Shown piece by piece: positions 46,231 to 56,909 of a stretch of DNA of 64,000 bases. This DNA comes from CAWAYR01 sp050250955 (GTDB lineage Bacteria > Acidobacteriota > Vicinamibacteria > Vicinamibacterales > UBA2999): positions 818,145 through 882,144 of the forward strand of contig JBFWNR010000002.1 in NCBI GenBank assembly GCA_050250955.1. Reading direction: 5' to 3'. Position 1 is the stretch's first letter. Each line of letters opens with the position of its first letter. The notes beneath the pieces are model-generated. The model made no database searches. It was not told the origin of the DNA and was given only the letters and a program-made list of their open reading frames with translations. The translations under genes were made by a program, and so were the position numbers.

Positions 46231-46485
46231 CTACACCTGCACCGCGCGTTCGATGACGCGGGTGACGGTCCAGCGCTTGCGGCGGCTCATTGGCCGGGTC
46301 TCGACGATCGCCACGCGGTCGCCGACCTTGACGTCGTCGTTCTCGTCGTGGGCGAGGAACGTCGTCGTCCGTTTCTGGATCTTGCTGTAGACGTCGTGCT
46401 GCACGCGGCGTTCGACGGCGACGACGACGCTCTTCTGCATCTTGTCGCTGACGACCACGCCCTGGACTTCGGTCTTGGCGGCCAT
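46231..46485 (-). CDS. rpsQ: 30S ribosomal protein S17
   Basis: 84 residues with an OB fold: GVVVSDKMQKSVVVAVERRVQH and VGDRVAIVETRPMSRRKRWTVTRV. It is a primary 16S rRNA binder, 2 bp after rpmC. Confidence 0.97.
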   Translation of the reverse strand: MAAKTEVQGVVVSDKMQKSVVVAVERRVQHDVYSKIQKRTTTFLAHDENDDVKVGDRVAIVETRPMSRRKRWTVTRVIERAVQV

Positions 46486-46487
46486 GG

Positions 46488-46676
46488 CTACTTCGCCTTC
46501 TCCCTCAGGATCGTCTGCACCCGCGCCAGGTCGCGGCGGGTGTCGCGGATCTTCACCGGCTTGTCGAGCTGCCCCATCGCCTTGCGGACGCGCATGCGGA
46601 ACACCTCGTCCTCGAGCTCGGCGGCCTTGGCGCGCAGACCCTCGACGTCGAGCTCACGCAGGTCGGCTGCCTTCAT
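46488..46676 (-). CDS. rpmC: 50S ribosomal protein L29
   Basis: 62 residues forming two helices (LRELDVEGLRAKAAELEDEVFRMRVRKAMGQLDK and RRDLARVQTIL). It is located at the exit tunnel rim, where it helps bind trigger factor and SRP. The ATG at 46676 overlaps the rplP stop by one base. Confidence 0.96.
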   Translation of the reverse strand: MKAADLRELDVEGLRAKAAELEDEVFRMRVRKAMGQLDKPVKIRDTRRDLARVQTILREKAK

Positions 46677-47098
46677 CACTGCTTCTCCTCGCCGAAGCGC
46701 GCCGAGAAACGCGTCTTGATCGGCAGCTTGGCCGACGCCAGCTCCATGGCGCGGCGGGCGTCGGTTTCGCTGACGCCCTCCATCTCGAACAGCACTTTGC
46801 CGGGGCGGACGACGGCGACCCAGCCCTCGGGGGCGCCCTTGCCCTTGCCCATGCGGGTCTCGAGCGGCTTCTTGGTCACCGGCTTGTCGGGGAAGACGCG
46901 CACCCAGATCTTGCCGCCGCGCTTGATGAACCGCGTCATCGCGACGCGCGCCGCCTCGATCTGCCGGTCGGTCAGCCAGCACGGCTCCAGCGCCTTCAGG
47001 CCGTAGTCGCCGAACGACACGTCCGAACCGCGCCACGCCTTGCCGGTCATGCGGCCGCGCTGCTGCTTCCGGAACTTGACTTTCTTCGGCATCAACAT
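46676..47098 (-). CDS. rplP: 50S ribosomal protein L16
   Basis: 140 residues. MLMPKKVKFRKQQRGRMTG and GKGKGAPEGWVAVVRPGKVLFE are diagnostic. It helps position the A-site tRNA at the peptidyl transferase centre. It is 16 bp after rpsC. Confidence 0.97.
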   Translation of the reverse strand: MLMPKKVKFRKQQRGRMTGKAWRGSDVSFGDYGLKALEPCWLTDRQIEAARVAMTRFIKRGGKIWVRVFPDKPVTKKPLETRMGKGKGAPEGWVAVVRPGKVLFEMEGVSETDARRAMELASAKLPIKTRFSARFGEEKQ

Positions 47099-47114
47099 GG
47101 TGAATTACCCGCTC

Positions 47115-47807
47115 TCACGCCCGCGGCCCGCCGGCGCTGCGCCGCGGGCGGTCGCGATAGTCCTCGTCGCGGCCGACCCGCGGGGTCAGCCGTTCGCCCT
47201 TGTACATCCACACCTTGACGCCGATCTGGCCGTAGGTGGTGCTGGCCTCGGCGAAGCCGAAGTCGACATCGGCGCGCAGCGTCTGCAGCGGCAGCTGGCC
47301 GTGCAGATACCACTCGGAACGGGCGATTTCGGCGCCGTTCAGCCGCCCCGAGACCCGCACCTTGATGCCGCGGGCGCCGAAGCGCAGCGCCGACTCGACC
47401 GCCTTGCGCATCGCCCGGCGGAACGCCACGCGCTTCTCGAGCTGCATCGCCACCGACTCGGCGACCAGCTGGGCGTCGAGTTCGGGCTTCTGGATCTCCT
47501 GGATGTTGATGAAGACCTCGCGCTTGGTGCGCTTCTGGATCTCCTGCTTCAGCTTGTCGACCTCGGTGCCCTTGCGGCCGATGATGATGCCCGGCCGCGA
47601 CGTGTGGACGTCGATCTTCAGCTTGTTGGCGGCGCGCTCGATCTCGATCTTGGCGACGCCGGCGTGCTGGAAGCGGGTCTTGAGGTCGTCCTTGAGCTTC
47701 AGGTCCTCGTGGAGCAGCGTCGCGTAGTCCTTGTCGGCGAACCACCGCGACTTCCACGTCTTGTTGAAGCCGATCCGGAACCCGTACGGGTGAACTTTCT
47801 GGCCCAC
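47115..47807 (-). CDS. rpsC: 30S ribosomal protein S3
   Basis: 230 residues. The KH domain (GIIIGRKGTEVDKLKQEIQKRT) is followed by the C-terminal domain (GARGIKVRVSGRLNGAEIARSEW). It forms part of the mRNA entry tunnel with helicase activity. It is 16 bp after rplV. Confidence 0.97.
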   Translation of the reverse strand: MGQKVHPYGFRIGFNKTWKSRWFADKDYATLLHEDLKLKDDLKTRFQHAGVAKIEIERAANKLKIDVHTSRPGIIIGRKGTEVDKLKQEIQKRTKREVFINIQEIQKPELDAQLVAESVAMQLEKRVAFRRAMRKAVESALRFGARGIKVRVSGRLNGAEIARSEWYLHGQLPLQTLRADVDFGFAEASTTYGQIGVKVWMYKGERLTPRVGRDEDYRDRPRRSAGGPRA

Positions 47808-47823
47808 TGCGATCTCCTCGTGA

Positions 47824-48249
47824 CTACTCGGCCGCCGCGGCCTTCTTGACCCGGGCGCGGCGCGCCGGGGTCTTCGCCTCGTCCTGGCCGACGGCCGCGA
47901 TGCGCTGCGGACGCTCGGTCACTTCCACCGTGAGGTGGGTGGTGCGCTTGACGATGCGGAACGCCCGGCCCATCGGCGCCGGCCGCACCCGCTTCTGTGA
48001 CGGGCCCTGGTTGGCGTAGGCCGCCGAGACGAACAGCCGCTCGACGTCGCCGCCGAAACCCTCGCGCTGGCGGGCGTTGGCCACCGCCGAGCGCAGCACC
48101 TTGGCGAGGTCGCGGGCGACGGTCTTGCGGGCGAACTGCAGGACCGACAGCGCCTTGTTGACGTCCTTGCCGCGGATCAGGTCGCACACCAGGCCGGCCT
48201 TCTGGGCCGAGGTGCGCACGTACTTCGCGGTTGCCTGGGCGACCACCAT
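47824..48249 (-). CDS. rplV: 50S ribosomal protein L22
   Basis: 141 residues. The core (AKYVRTSAQKAGLVCDLIRGKDVNKAL) and the tunnel beta-hairpin (KRVRPAPMGRAFRIVKRTTHLTVEV) are visible. The hairpin lines the exit tunnel. A basic Ala/Lys tail of about 25 residues extends the C-terminus. Confidence 0.97.
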   Translation of the reverse strand: MVVAQATAKYVRTSAQKAGLVCDLIRGKDVNKALSVLQFARKTVARDLAKVLRSAVANARQREGFGGDVERLFVSAAYANQGPSQKRVRPAPMGRAFRIVKRTTHLTVEVTERPQRIAAVGQDEAKTPARRARVKKAAAAE

Positions 48250-48250
48250 G

Positions 48251-48553
48251 TCAGGCCTTCCCTCCTGCCGGCGACGACGCGGCGGTCTTGTCGGCCTTGG
48301 CAGCGTGCCCCTTGAACTGGCGGGTCGGCGAGAACTCGCCGAGCTTGTGGCCGACCATGTTCTCGGTGATGTAGACCGGCACGAACTTGCGGCCGTTGTG
48401 CACCGCCAGGGTGTGGCCGATCATGTCGGGCACCACCGTGGAGCGCCGTGACCAGGTCTTGACGACCTTCTTCTCGTTGGCGCGGTTCATCGCCTCCACC
48501 TTCTCGAGGAGGTGTGCGTCGATGAACGGGCCCTTCTTCAGCGATCTGCTCAT
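48251..48553 (-). CDS. rpsS: 30S ribosomal protein S19
   Basis: 100 residues: MSRSLKKGPFIDAHLLEKV and YITENMVGHKLGEFSPTRQFKGHA. It lies in the small-subunit head near S13. It is preceded by a heptamer array separating it from rplB. Confidence 0.97.
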   Translation of the reverse strand: MSRSLKKGPFIDAHLLEKVEAMNRANEKKVVKTWSRRSTVVPDMIGHTLAVHNGRKFVPVYITENMVGHKLGEFSPTRQFKGHAAKADKTAASSPAGGKA

Positions 48554-48564
48554 GGCTGTGTCTT

Positions 48565-48592
48565 CTAGCCGCTAGCCGCTAGCCGCTAGCCG
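48565..48592. repeat. Heptamer array between rplB and rpsS
   Basis: Four perfect CTAGCCG units and a degenerate fifth in the 53-bp gap between rplB and rpsS. Confidence 0.92.
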
Positions 48593-48606
48593 CTGGCTCA
48601 AGCGCG

Positions 48607-49434
48607 TTACTTCTTCCGTCTCTGAACGATGAACTGGCTGCTCTGCTTCTTGTGCGAGCGCGTCTTGTAGCCCTTGGTCGGCACGCCCCACGGGGTCACC
48701 GGGTGCCGGCCGCCCGAGGTGCGGCCCTCGCCGCCGCCGAGCGGGTGATCGACCGGGTTCATGGCGACGCCGCGCACGTGCGGCTTCTTGCCCAGCCAGC
48801 GGCTGCGCCCGGCCTTGCCGATCGACACGTTCTCGTGATCGAGGTTGCCGACCTGGCCGATCGTGGCCTGGCAGTTGTGCAGGATCTTGCGGATCTCGCC
48901 CGACGGCATCTTGACCGAGACGTAGCCGCCTTCCTTGGCCACCACCTGCACCGCCGCGCCGGCGCTGCGCGCCAGCTGGCCGCCGTGGCCCGGCTTCAGC
49001 TCGACGTTGTGGACCAGCGTGCCGAGCGGGATGTGGGCGAGCGGCAGGGCGTTGCCGGGCAGGATGTCGGCGCTGTCGGCGGCGACGATGGTGTCGCCGA
49101 CCTTGAGGCCGAGCGGCTGCAGCACGTAGCGCTTCTCGCCGTCGGCGTAGGTCACCAGGGCGATGCGCGCCGAGCGGTTCGGGTCGTACTCGATGGTCGA
49201 CACCGTCCCCGGGATGTTCTTCTTGTCGCGCTTGAAGTCGATGACCCGGTAGAGGCGCTTGTGTCCGCCGCCGCGCCACCAGCTGGTCAGTTCGCCGGTG
49301 CTGTTGCGGCCGCCCGAGCGCTTGAGCGTCTCGGTGAGCGGACGGTGCGGACGGTCGGTGGTGATCTCGTCGAACACCTGCACCGTCTGGAACCGCCGCC
49401 CCGGGGATGTCGGCTTGTACTTGCGAATCGGCAT
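48607..49434 (-). CDS. rplB: 50S ribosomal protein L2
   Basis: 275 residues. MPIRKYKPTSPGRRF at the start and the C-terminal VRGVAMNPVDHPLGGGEGRTSGGRHPVTPWG loop, with the invariant His needed for subunit association and peptidyl transferase structure. It is 12 bp after rplW. Confidence 0.98.
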   Translation of the reverse strand: MPIRKYKPTSPGRRFQTVQVFDEITTDRPHRPLTETLKRSGGRNSTGELTSWWRGGGHKRLYRVIDFKRDKKNIPGTVSTIEYDPNRSARIALVTYADGEKRYVLQPLGLKVGDTIVAADSADILPGNALPLAHIPLGTLVHNVELKPGHGGQLARSAGAAVQVVAKEGGYVSVKMPSGEIRKILHNCQATIGQVGNLDHENVSIGKAGRSRWLGKKPHVRGVAMNPVDHPLGGGEGRTSGGRHPVTPWGVPTKGYKTRSHKKQSSQFIVQRRKK

Positions 49435-49446
49435 GGCCGTCTCTCT

Positions 49447-49737
49447 CTAGACGTTGTCGGTGAACTCGGGCAGCGTCTCGCCCTTCTTCAGCACGACGTA
49501 GGCCTTCTTCCAGTCGGCGCGCCGGCCGACGAACTGGCCCTGGCGCTTCTGCTTGCCGTGGGCGAGCGCGGTGCGCACCGACGCCACCTTCGGCCCGAAC
49601 AGCTTCTCGACGGCACGCTTGACGTCGAGCTTGTTGGCGCCGCGCGCCACTTCGAAGACCAGCGTCCGGCCGTCCTCCTTCATCACGGTGGTCTTCTCCG
49701 TGACCAGGGGCCGGCGGATCACCTCGGTGAGCTTCAT
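49447..49737 (-). CDS. rplW: 50S ribosomal protein L23
   Basis: 96 residues: IRRPLVTEKTTVMKE and FEVARGANKLDVKRAVEKLF. It is the docking site at the tunnel exit for trigger factor and SRP. It lies between rplD and rplB. Confidence 0.97.
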   Translation of the reverse strand: MKLTEVIRRPLVTEKTTVMKEDGRTLVFEVARGANKLDVKRAVEKLFGPKVASVRTALAHGKQKRQGQFVGRRADWKKAYVVLKKGETLPEFTDNV

Positions 49738-49753
49738 CGTCGTCTCCTCGCGA

Positions 49754-50377
49754 TCAGGCGCCGAGCGCCGCCTGCAGCTTCTCGACCGCGGTCCGGGTCA
49801 GCACCACCTTGGTGGTATCGATGACGTCGCGGGCAGTGATGCGCGAGCTCGGCCGGAAAGCCACGCCGGGCAGGTTGCGCACCGACAGCGCCAGCTTCTC
49901 GTCGGGCTGGACGTCGACGAGCAGGGCCTTGCCCTGCACGCCGAGGGCGTTCAGCATCGCCACCGCGGCGCGGGTCTTGACCTCGCCGAGCGACAGCGCC
50001 TCGACGACGACCAGGTCGCCGTCCTGGGCCTTCTGCGCCAGGGCGGCGCCGAGGCCGGCCAGCTCGACCTTCTTCGGCGCCGTGAACGCGTAGCTGCGCG
50101 GCTGCGGCCCGAAGACCGTGCCGCCCTTGCGCCACAGCGGGTTGCGGATCTCGCCGACGCGGGCCCGGCCGGTGCCCTTCTGCCGCCACGGCTTCTTGCC
50201 GCTGCCGCTGACCGCCGCCCGGTTCTTGGTGGCGTGGGTGCCGCGCCGCTCGGCGGCGTTGGCACGCACCACCGACGCGTGGATCAGGTCGACCTTCACA
50301 CGCCCGCCGAACACGGCGTCGCTGAGCTCGACCGAGCCCACCTTCTTGTTCTCGCTGTTGACCACGTCTACCGTCAT
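49754..50377 (-). CDS. rplD: 50S ribosomal protein L4
   Basis: 207 residues with the extended tunnel loop (RGTHATKNRAAVSGSGKKPWRQKGTGRARVG) and PRSYAFTAPKK. In E. coli L4 represses the S10 operon through its leader; no comparable leader was identified. It is separated from rplC by a heptamer array. Confidence 0.97.
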   Translation of the reverse strand: MTVDVVNSENKKVGSVELSDAVFGGRVKVDLIHASVVRANAAERRGTHATKNRAAVSGSGKKPWRQKGTGRARVGEIRNPLWRKGGTVFGPQPRSYAFTAPKKVELAGLGAALAQKAQDGDLVVVEALSLGEVKTRAAVAMLNALGVQGKALLVDVQPDEKLALSVRNLPGVAFRPSSRITARDVIDTTKVVLTRTAVEKLQAALGA

Positions 50378-50397
50378 CGTCGTCGTCCCTGGCAGGT

Positions 50398-50429
50398 CTA
50401 GCCGCTAGCCGCTAGCCCCTAGCCGCTAG
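50398..50429. repeat. Heptamer array between rplC and rplD
   Basis: CTAGCCG twice, CTAGCCC, CTAGCCG and a partial CTAG that abuts the rplC stop codon. Confidence 0.92.
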
Positions 50430-51116
50430 TTACTTCTTGCCCTTCTTGGGCTTTTCCTGCAGCTGCGGCTGTGGCTCCGGCTTGGCGGCGACCGCCTTGC
50501 GAATCAGCACGTAGCCGCCGTTGGCGCCGGGCACGGCGCCGCGCACGACCATCAGGTTGTTGTCGGCGTCGATGCGCAGCACCTTGAGGTTGCGCACCGT
50601 GACGCGGTCCTGGCCCATGTGACCGGCCATCCGCATGCCCTTGACGACCCGCGACGGGTACGACGAGGCGCCGATCGAGCCGGGCGCGCGGTGGAACATC
50701 GAGCCGTGGGTGGCGACGCCGCCGCCGAAGTGGTGGCGCTTGACCACGCCCTGAAAGCCATGGCCCTTGCTGGTGCCGATGACGTCCACCCGCTCGCCCT
50801 GGTTGAACACGGCGCCGACGACGATCGAGTCGCCCGGCTTGGGCGCCTCGGCGCCGTTCACCCGGCGCACTTCGCGGCGCACCCGGGTCGGCGGCACGTT
50901 GGCGGTCTTGTGGTGCCCGGCGGTCGGCTTGTTCGCCTTGTACCGCTTCGCCGACACCAGGCCCAGCTGGACCGCCTCGTAGCCGTCGCGGTCGGCGTTC
51001 TTGGCCTGCACCACGACACACGGGCCGGCCTGGAGCACGGTGGCCGGTTCGACCGTCCCGTCCTCGAGGAACAGCTGCGTCATCCCGATCTTCTTGCCGA
51101 TGATTCCGTTCACCAT
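50430..51116 (-). CDS. rplC: 50S ribosomal protein L3
   Basis: 228 residues: IGKKIGMTQLFLEDG, GTSKGHGFQGVVKRHHFGGGVATHGSMFHRAPGSIG, and MAGHMGQDRVTVRNL. The central extension reaches the peptidyl transferase centre. The C-terminal tail is Lys/Gln-rich, about 25 residues longer than E. coli L3 (209). Confidence 0.97.
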   Translation of the reverse strand: MVNGIIGKKIGMTQLFLEDGTVEPATVLQAGPCVVVQAKNADRDGYEAVQLGLVSAKRYKANKPTAGHHKTANVPPTRVRREVRRVNGAEAPKPGDSIVVGAVFNQGERVDVIGTSKGHGFQGVVKRHHFGGGVATHGSMFHRAPGSIGASSYPSRVVKGMRMAGHMGQDRVTVRNLKVLRIDADNNLMVVRGAVPGANGGYVLIRKAVAAKPEPQPQLQEKPKKGKK

Positions 51117-51133
51117 CGATAGCTCTCTGACTG

Positions 51134-51161
51134 CTAGCCGCTAGCCGCTAGCCGCTAGCCG

Positions 51162-51164
<3 letters not shown>
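51134..51164. repeat. Heptamer array between rpsJ and rplC
   Basis: Four CTAGCCG units; a fifth partial unit contains the rpsJ stop codon (51162-51164). Confidence 0.92.
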
Positions 51165-51491
<327 letters not shown>

Positions 51492-51512
51492 GTCGTCCTC
51501 GCAGCAGTCTTT

Positions 51513-51540
51513 CTAGCCGCTAGCCGCTAGCCGCTAGCCG
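51513..51540. repeat. Heptamer array between fusA and rpsJ
   Basis: Four perfect CTAGCCG units occupying the place where tuf usually stands. Confidence 0.92.
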
Positions 51541-51543
51541 CTG

Positions 51544-53658
<2,115 letters not shown>

Positions 53659-53673
53659 GGATCCGTGCCGGCC

Positions 53674-54147
53674 TTACCAGCGATAGTGCGCGAAGGCCTT
53701 GTTGGCCTCGGCCATCCGGTGCGTGTCCTCGCGCTTCTTGACCGCGCCGCCGCGCAGGTTGGCGGCGTCGAGGAGCTCGTTGGCCAGCTTCTCCTGCATG
53801 GTCTTGCCGTCGCCGCGGGAGCGGGCGAAGCCGACCAGCCAGCGGATGCTGAGCGACAGCCGGCGGTTCGGGTTGACCTCGATCGGCACCTGGTAGTTCG
53901 AGCCGCCGACACGGCGCGACTTGACCTCGAGCGACGGCTTGACGTTGTCGAGGGCCTTCTTGAACACCTTGACCGGGTCGTCGCCCGACTTCTCCTTGAT
54001 GATCTCGAAGCTGTCGTAGACGATGCGCTCGGCGGTCGACTGCTTGCCGTCGTACATCATGCAGTTGATGAACTTGGTCACCAGCGGACTGCCGTACAGG
54101 GCGTCGGCGGGGAGTTCACGCTTCGGGATTTCGCGTCTGCGGGGCAT
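53674..54147 (-). CDS. rpsG: 30S ribosomal protein S7
   Basis: 157 residues: MPRRREIPKRELPADALYGSPLV and GGSNYQVPIEVNPNRRLSLSIRWLV. It organises the head of the small subunit and in E. coli represses the str operon. It is 10 bp after rpsL. Confidence 0.97.
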   Translation of the reverse strand: MPRRREIPKRELPADALYGSPLVTKFINCMMYDGKQSTAERIVYDSFEIIKEKSGDDPVKVFKKALDNVKPSLEVKSRRVGGSNYQVPIEVNPNRRLSLSIRWLVGFARSRGDGKTMQEKLANELLDAANLRGGAVKKREDTHRMAEANKAFAHYRW

Positions 54148-54157
54148 AACCTTCGTC

Positions 54158-54532
54158 CTACTGCTTCGGGCGCTTGGCGCCGTACTTCGACCGACCCTGC
54201 TTGCGGCCCTGGACGCCGACCGCGTCGAGGGTGCCGCGCACCACGTGATAGCGCACGCCCGGAAGGTCCTTGACGCGGCCGCCGCGGATGAGCACCAGGG
54301 AGTGCTCCTGGAGGTTGTGGCCCACCCCGGGAATGTAGGTGGTCACCTCGATCTTGTTGGTGAGGCGGACACGGGCGACCTTGCGCAGCGCCGAGTTCGG
54401 CTTCTTGGGCGTCTGCGTGAAGACGCGGACACAGACGCCGCGCTTCTGCGGGCTCTCCTGCAGCGCCGGGCTCTTGGTCTTCCACTTCACCGCGTCGCGG
54501 CCCTTGCGGACCAGTTGGCTGATCGTCGGCAC
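54158..54532 (-). CDS. rpsL: 30S ribosomal protein S12
   Basis: 124 residues from a GTG at 54532, the exact length and N-terminus (PTISQLVRKGR) of the family; longer readings upstream are Arg-rich and unlikely. The decoding loops PKKPNSALRKVARV and RGGRVKDLPGVRYH keep both lysines whose changes give streptomycin resistance. It is the first gene of the 19-kb ribosomal superoperon. Confidence 0.97.
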   Translation of the reverse strand: MPTISQLVRKGRDAVKWKTKSPALQESPQKRGVCVRVFTQTPKKPNSALRKVARVRLTNKIEVTTYIPGVGHNLQEHSLVLIRGGRVKDLPGVRYHVVRGTLDAVGVQGRKQGRSKYGAKRPKQ

Positions 54533-55188
54533 CAGATCACTCCCGAGCCCTACCGGGCTCGACGCGCCGGCGCTCCGGAGAGCGCAGGCGGATACTCGCG
54601 CGGAACCTGATCGGGCCGCGCGGCCCTGCGGCGGCTCACGCCGCCGCCACCGCCCCCGCCGGACGGCGCCAGTCACATCGCTCACGCCGGGCACGCGCCG
54701 ATACCGGCGGCACCTGGTGCGTCGAGCCTGGAAGCCCTGCGGCTTGGCACCCGACGCGGATAACCCTGCTGTCGACTTCTGCGGCACCGGCGGACGCACC
54801 ACGCGCCGGGGGTGACCCGGCCCGCGATTGCTGGCGTCACGGTGCTCCGAATCGAGGGGCGCTCACGAACCCGCGCACGACCTCGAGGAGCGGACGGTCC
54901 TAGATAGGGTGTCCCAGGACCACGAGAACCTTACGAGCATACACAACTTCGCGAAATGAGCGCAAGCGCCGCGGCGGCGCCGTCGCGGGCACGTGACACG
55001 GCTCCGTCGACCGGCCACGTTCCCGACCTTCCGGGCACCTCCGGCCATGGTCGCGACGGCGAGGGCGCGCCGCTCCCCTGTCGATAGGGGTCGCAGACGG
55101 CAGTCTCTACCACCGGTAGTAGGCGCCGGCCTCGCGGTCCGCCCGAGGCAGGGCGGCGGCGCTATACTTCCGGCCTTGGAGGCCCGCC
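54533..55188. other. Upstream region of the ribosomal superoperon and the aminotransferase operon
   Basis: 656 bp with no supported gene. It must carry the promoter for rpsL onward; TATCTA at 54901-54906 on the minus strand could be a -10, but no good -35 is seen. A GC-rich hairpin near 54629-54645 lies in the presumed rpsL leader. The less GC-rich stretch 54895-54960 is the most promoter-like part. Confidence 0.4.
55163..55168 (+). promoter_or_regulatory. Candidate -10 element of the aminotransferase-cytochrome operon
   Basis: TATACT 20 bp before the ATG. No -35 match at 16-18 bp. It would give a very short leader that still contains the GGAGG ribosome-binding site. Confidence 0.4.
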
Positions 55189-56502
55189 ATGCGTAGCCGT
55201 CGTTCCTTCCTGCGACTGACCGGAGGCGCCGTCGGCGCCGGATTCGCCGTCGGCCGGTACGGCCTCGACGAGGTGGCGGCGCTCACCGCCCAGGCCGCCG
55301 CCGGCGGGCGCACGCCGGCCCAGGTCGCCGCCGACGAGGACTACTGGCGGGAGATCCAGTTCGCGTTCACCCTCGATCGCACGATCATCAACCTCAACAA
55401 CGGCAACTCCTGCCCGGCACCCACGGTGGTGCACGAGGCCTGCAAGCGCTACAACGACTGGGCCAACCAGGCGCCGGTCTACCACCGCGGCATGACCGAA
55501 CGGAACATCGAGACGGTGCGTCGCCGCCTCGCCGCTGAGTTCGGCGCCGACCCGGAAGAAATCGCCATCACCCGCAACTCGAGCGAGTCGCTGCAGATCG
55601 CCCAGATGGGGCTCGACCTGAACCCCGGCGACGAGGTGCTGACCACCGAGCAGGACTACGGCCGGATGCTCACCACCTGGGATCAGCGGGTCCGCCGCGA
55701 CAAGATCAAGCTCACCAAGATCGACTTCCCGGCGCCGACCACCGGCGAGGATCTGATCGGCCGGCTGACCCGCGCCATCACCCCGCAGACCAAGGTGATG
55801 CACTTCTGCCACATCACCAACCAGTCGGGCCAGCTGTTCCCGGTGCGCCAGCTCGCCGACATCGCCCGCGCCCGCGGCATCCTCACCATCGTCGACGGCG
55901 CCCACGCCGGCGGCCACTTCCCCTACCGGCTGAGCGAGCTCGGCATGGACTACTACGGGGTCTCGCTGCACAAGTGGCTGCTGGCGCCGATGGGCACCGG
56001 CCTGCTCTACGTCCGCCGCGATCGCATCGCCTCGACCTGGCCGCTGCAGGCGGCGCCGGCGACGCGGGTCACCGACATCCGCAAGTTCGAGGAGGTCGGC
56101 ACCCAGCCGATCGGGCCGAAGGCGGCGATCAACGAAGCCATCGCCTTCCAGCAGGCGATCGGCATCGAGCGCAAGGCGGCCCGGCTGCGCCACCTCACCC
56201 TGCGGTGGGCCAACGCGCTGCGCGGCGAGAAGCGCATCCGCATCCACTCCAATCTCGCCGAGGGACAGACCTGGGGCCTGGCCTGCGTGTCGATCGACGG
56301 CGTCGACAGCCGCAAGCTGGTCGACCACCTGTGGGATCGTCACCGCATCGTCATCACCAGCATCGGCCACGACAACCCCGACGACCCGACGCTGAGCTAC
56401 CGGGCGCTGCGGGTCACGCCCAACATCTACACGCCGCTCGAGGAGATCGACACGTTCGTGGCGGCGATGCAGACGGTGCTGAAGGACGGCCTGCCGGCAT
56501 GA
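55189..56502 (+). CDS. Tat-exported class V aminotransferase-family PLP protein
   Basis: 437 residues. The N-terminus has a twin-arginine signal (SRRSFLRL, then a hydrophobic Gly/Ala segment), so the folded, cofactor-loaded enzyme should be exported by TatAC. The fold-type I core shows the PLP-binding Asp236 in IVDGAHAGG and the Schiff-base Lys262 in VSLHKWLLAP, with SSESLQIAQ binding phosphate. Relatives include isopenicillin N epimerase and cysteine desulfurase-like proteins, but the reaction cannot be deduced. The ATG has GGAGG upstream. The stop overlaps the first cytochrome gene by 4 bp, so periplasmic PLP chemistry and electron carriers are translated together. Confidence 0.9.
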   Translation: MRSRRSFLRLTGGAVGAGFAVGRYGLDEVAALTAQAAAGGRTPAQVAADEDYWREIQFAFTLDRTIINLNNGNSCPAPTVVHEACKRYNDWANQAPVYHRGMTERNIETVRRRLAAEFGADPEEIAITRNSSESLQIAQMGLDLNPGDEVLTTEQDYGRMLTTWDQRVRRDKIKLTKIDFPAPTTGEDLIGRLTRAITPQTKVMHFCHITNQSGQLFPVRQLADIARARGILTIVDGAHAGGHFPYRLSELGMDYYGVSLHKWLLAPMGTGLLYVRRDRIASTWPLQAAPATRVTDIRKFEEVGTQPIGPKAAINEAIAFQQAIGIERKAARLRHLTLRWANALRGEKRIRIHSNLAEGQTWGLACVSIDGVDSRKLVDHLWDRHRIVITSIGHDNPDDPTLSYRALRVTPNIYTPLEEIDTFVAAMQTVLKDGLPA

Positions 56503-56909
56503 CCGGCTGGAGGGCCCGCGTCGGCAGCTGGCTCGCGGCGGCGATCGCGACGGCGGCGGTGCACACGGTGGCGGCGCAGCCGCCGCGCAAGCTGCCGCCG
56601 CTCGAGAACGTCCGTCTGCTCAAGGGCTGGGACGGCGCCCAGGTCCGCGAGGAGATGCGGCGGATGTCCGAGGCGCTCGGCGTGAAGTGCGACCACTGCC
56701 ACGTGCAGGGCAACTTCGCCAGCGACGAGAAGCGCCCGAAGCAGACCGCCCGCCGCATGCTCGAGCTGACCATGACCTTGAACGGCGAGTACTTCGCGGC
56801 CCACGCCCCGGCCGACGGCGAGTCACGGCTCGGCCGGGTCACCTGCTACACCTGCCATCGCGGCAGCGCGATCCCGCCGAGCGGTGCGTGGGCGGGGGTG
56901 GCGCGATGA
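56499..56909 (+). CDS. Small diheme c-type cytochrome, reaction-centre cytochrome subunit-like (first)
   Basis: 136 residues. A signal peptide (about 1-26) is followed by two heme-binding sites, CDHCH (64-68) and CYTCH (116-120). Each is preceded by a helix holding Met residues (EEMRRM, RRMLELTM) that could be axial ligands, the pattern of half of a photosynthetic reaction-centre cytochrome subunit. Such short forms are common in non-phototrophic Acidobacteriota. It is coupled to the genes on both sides by 4-bp overlaps. The redox partner is unknown. Confidence 0.88.
   Translation: MTGWRARVGSWLAAAIATAAVHTVAAQPPRKLPPLENVRLLKGWDGAQVREEMRRMSEALGVKCDHCHVQGNFASDEKRPKQTARRMLELTMTLNGEYFAAHAPADGESRLGRVTCYTCHRGSAIPPSGAWAGVAR

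Noticed and set aside
54533..54802. N-terminal extension of S12
   Set aside because: The GTG at 54532 gives exactly the family length and N-terminus; the extension is Arg-rich and untypical.
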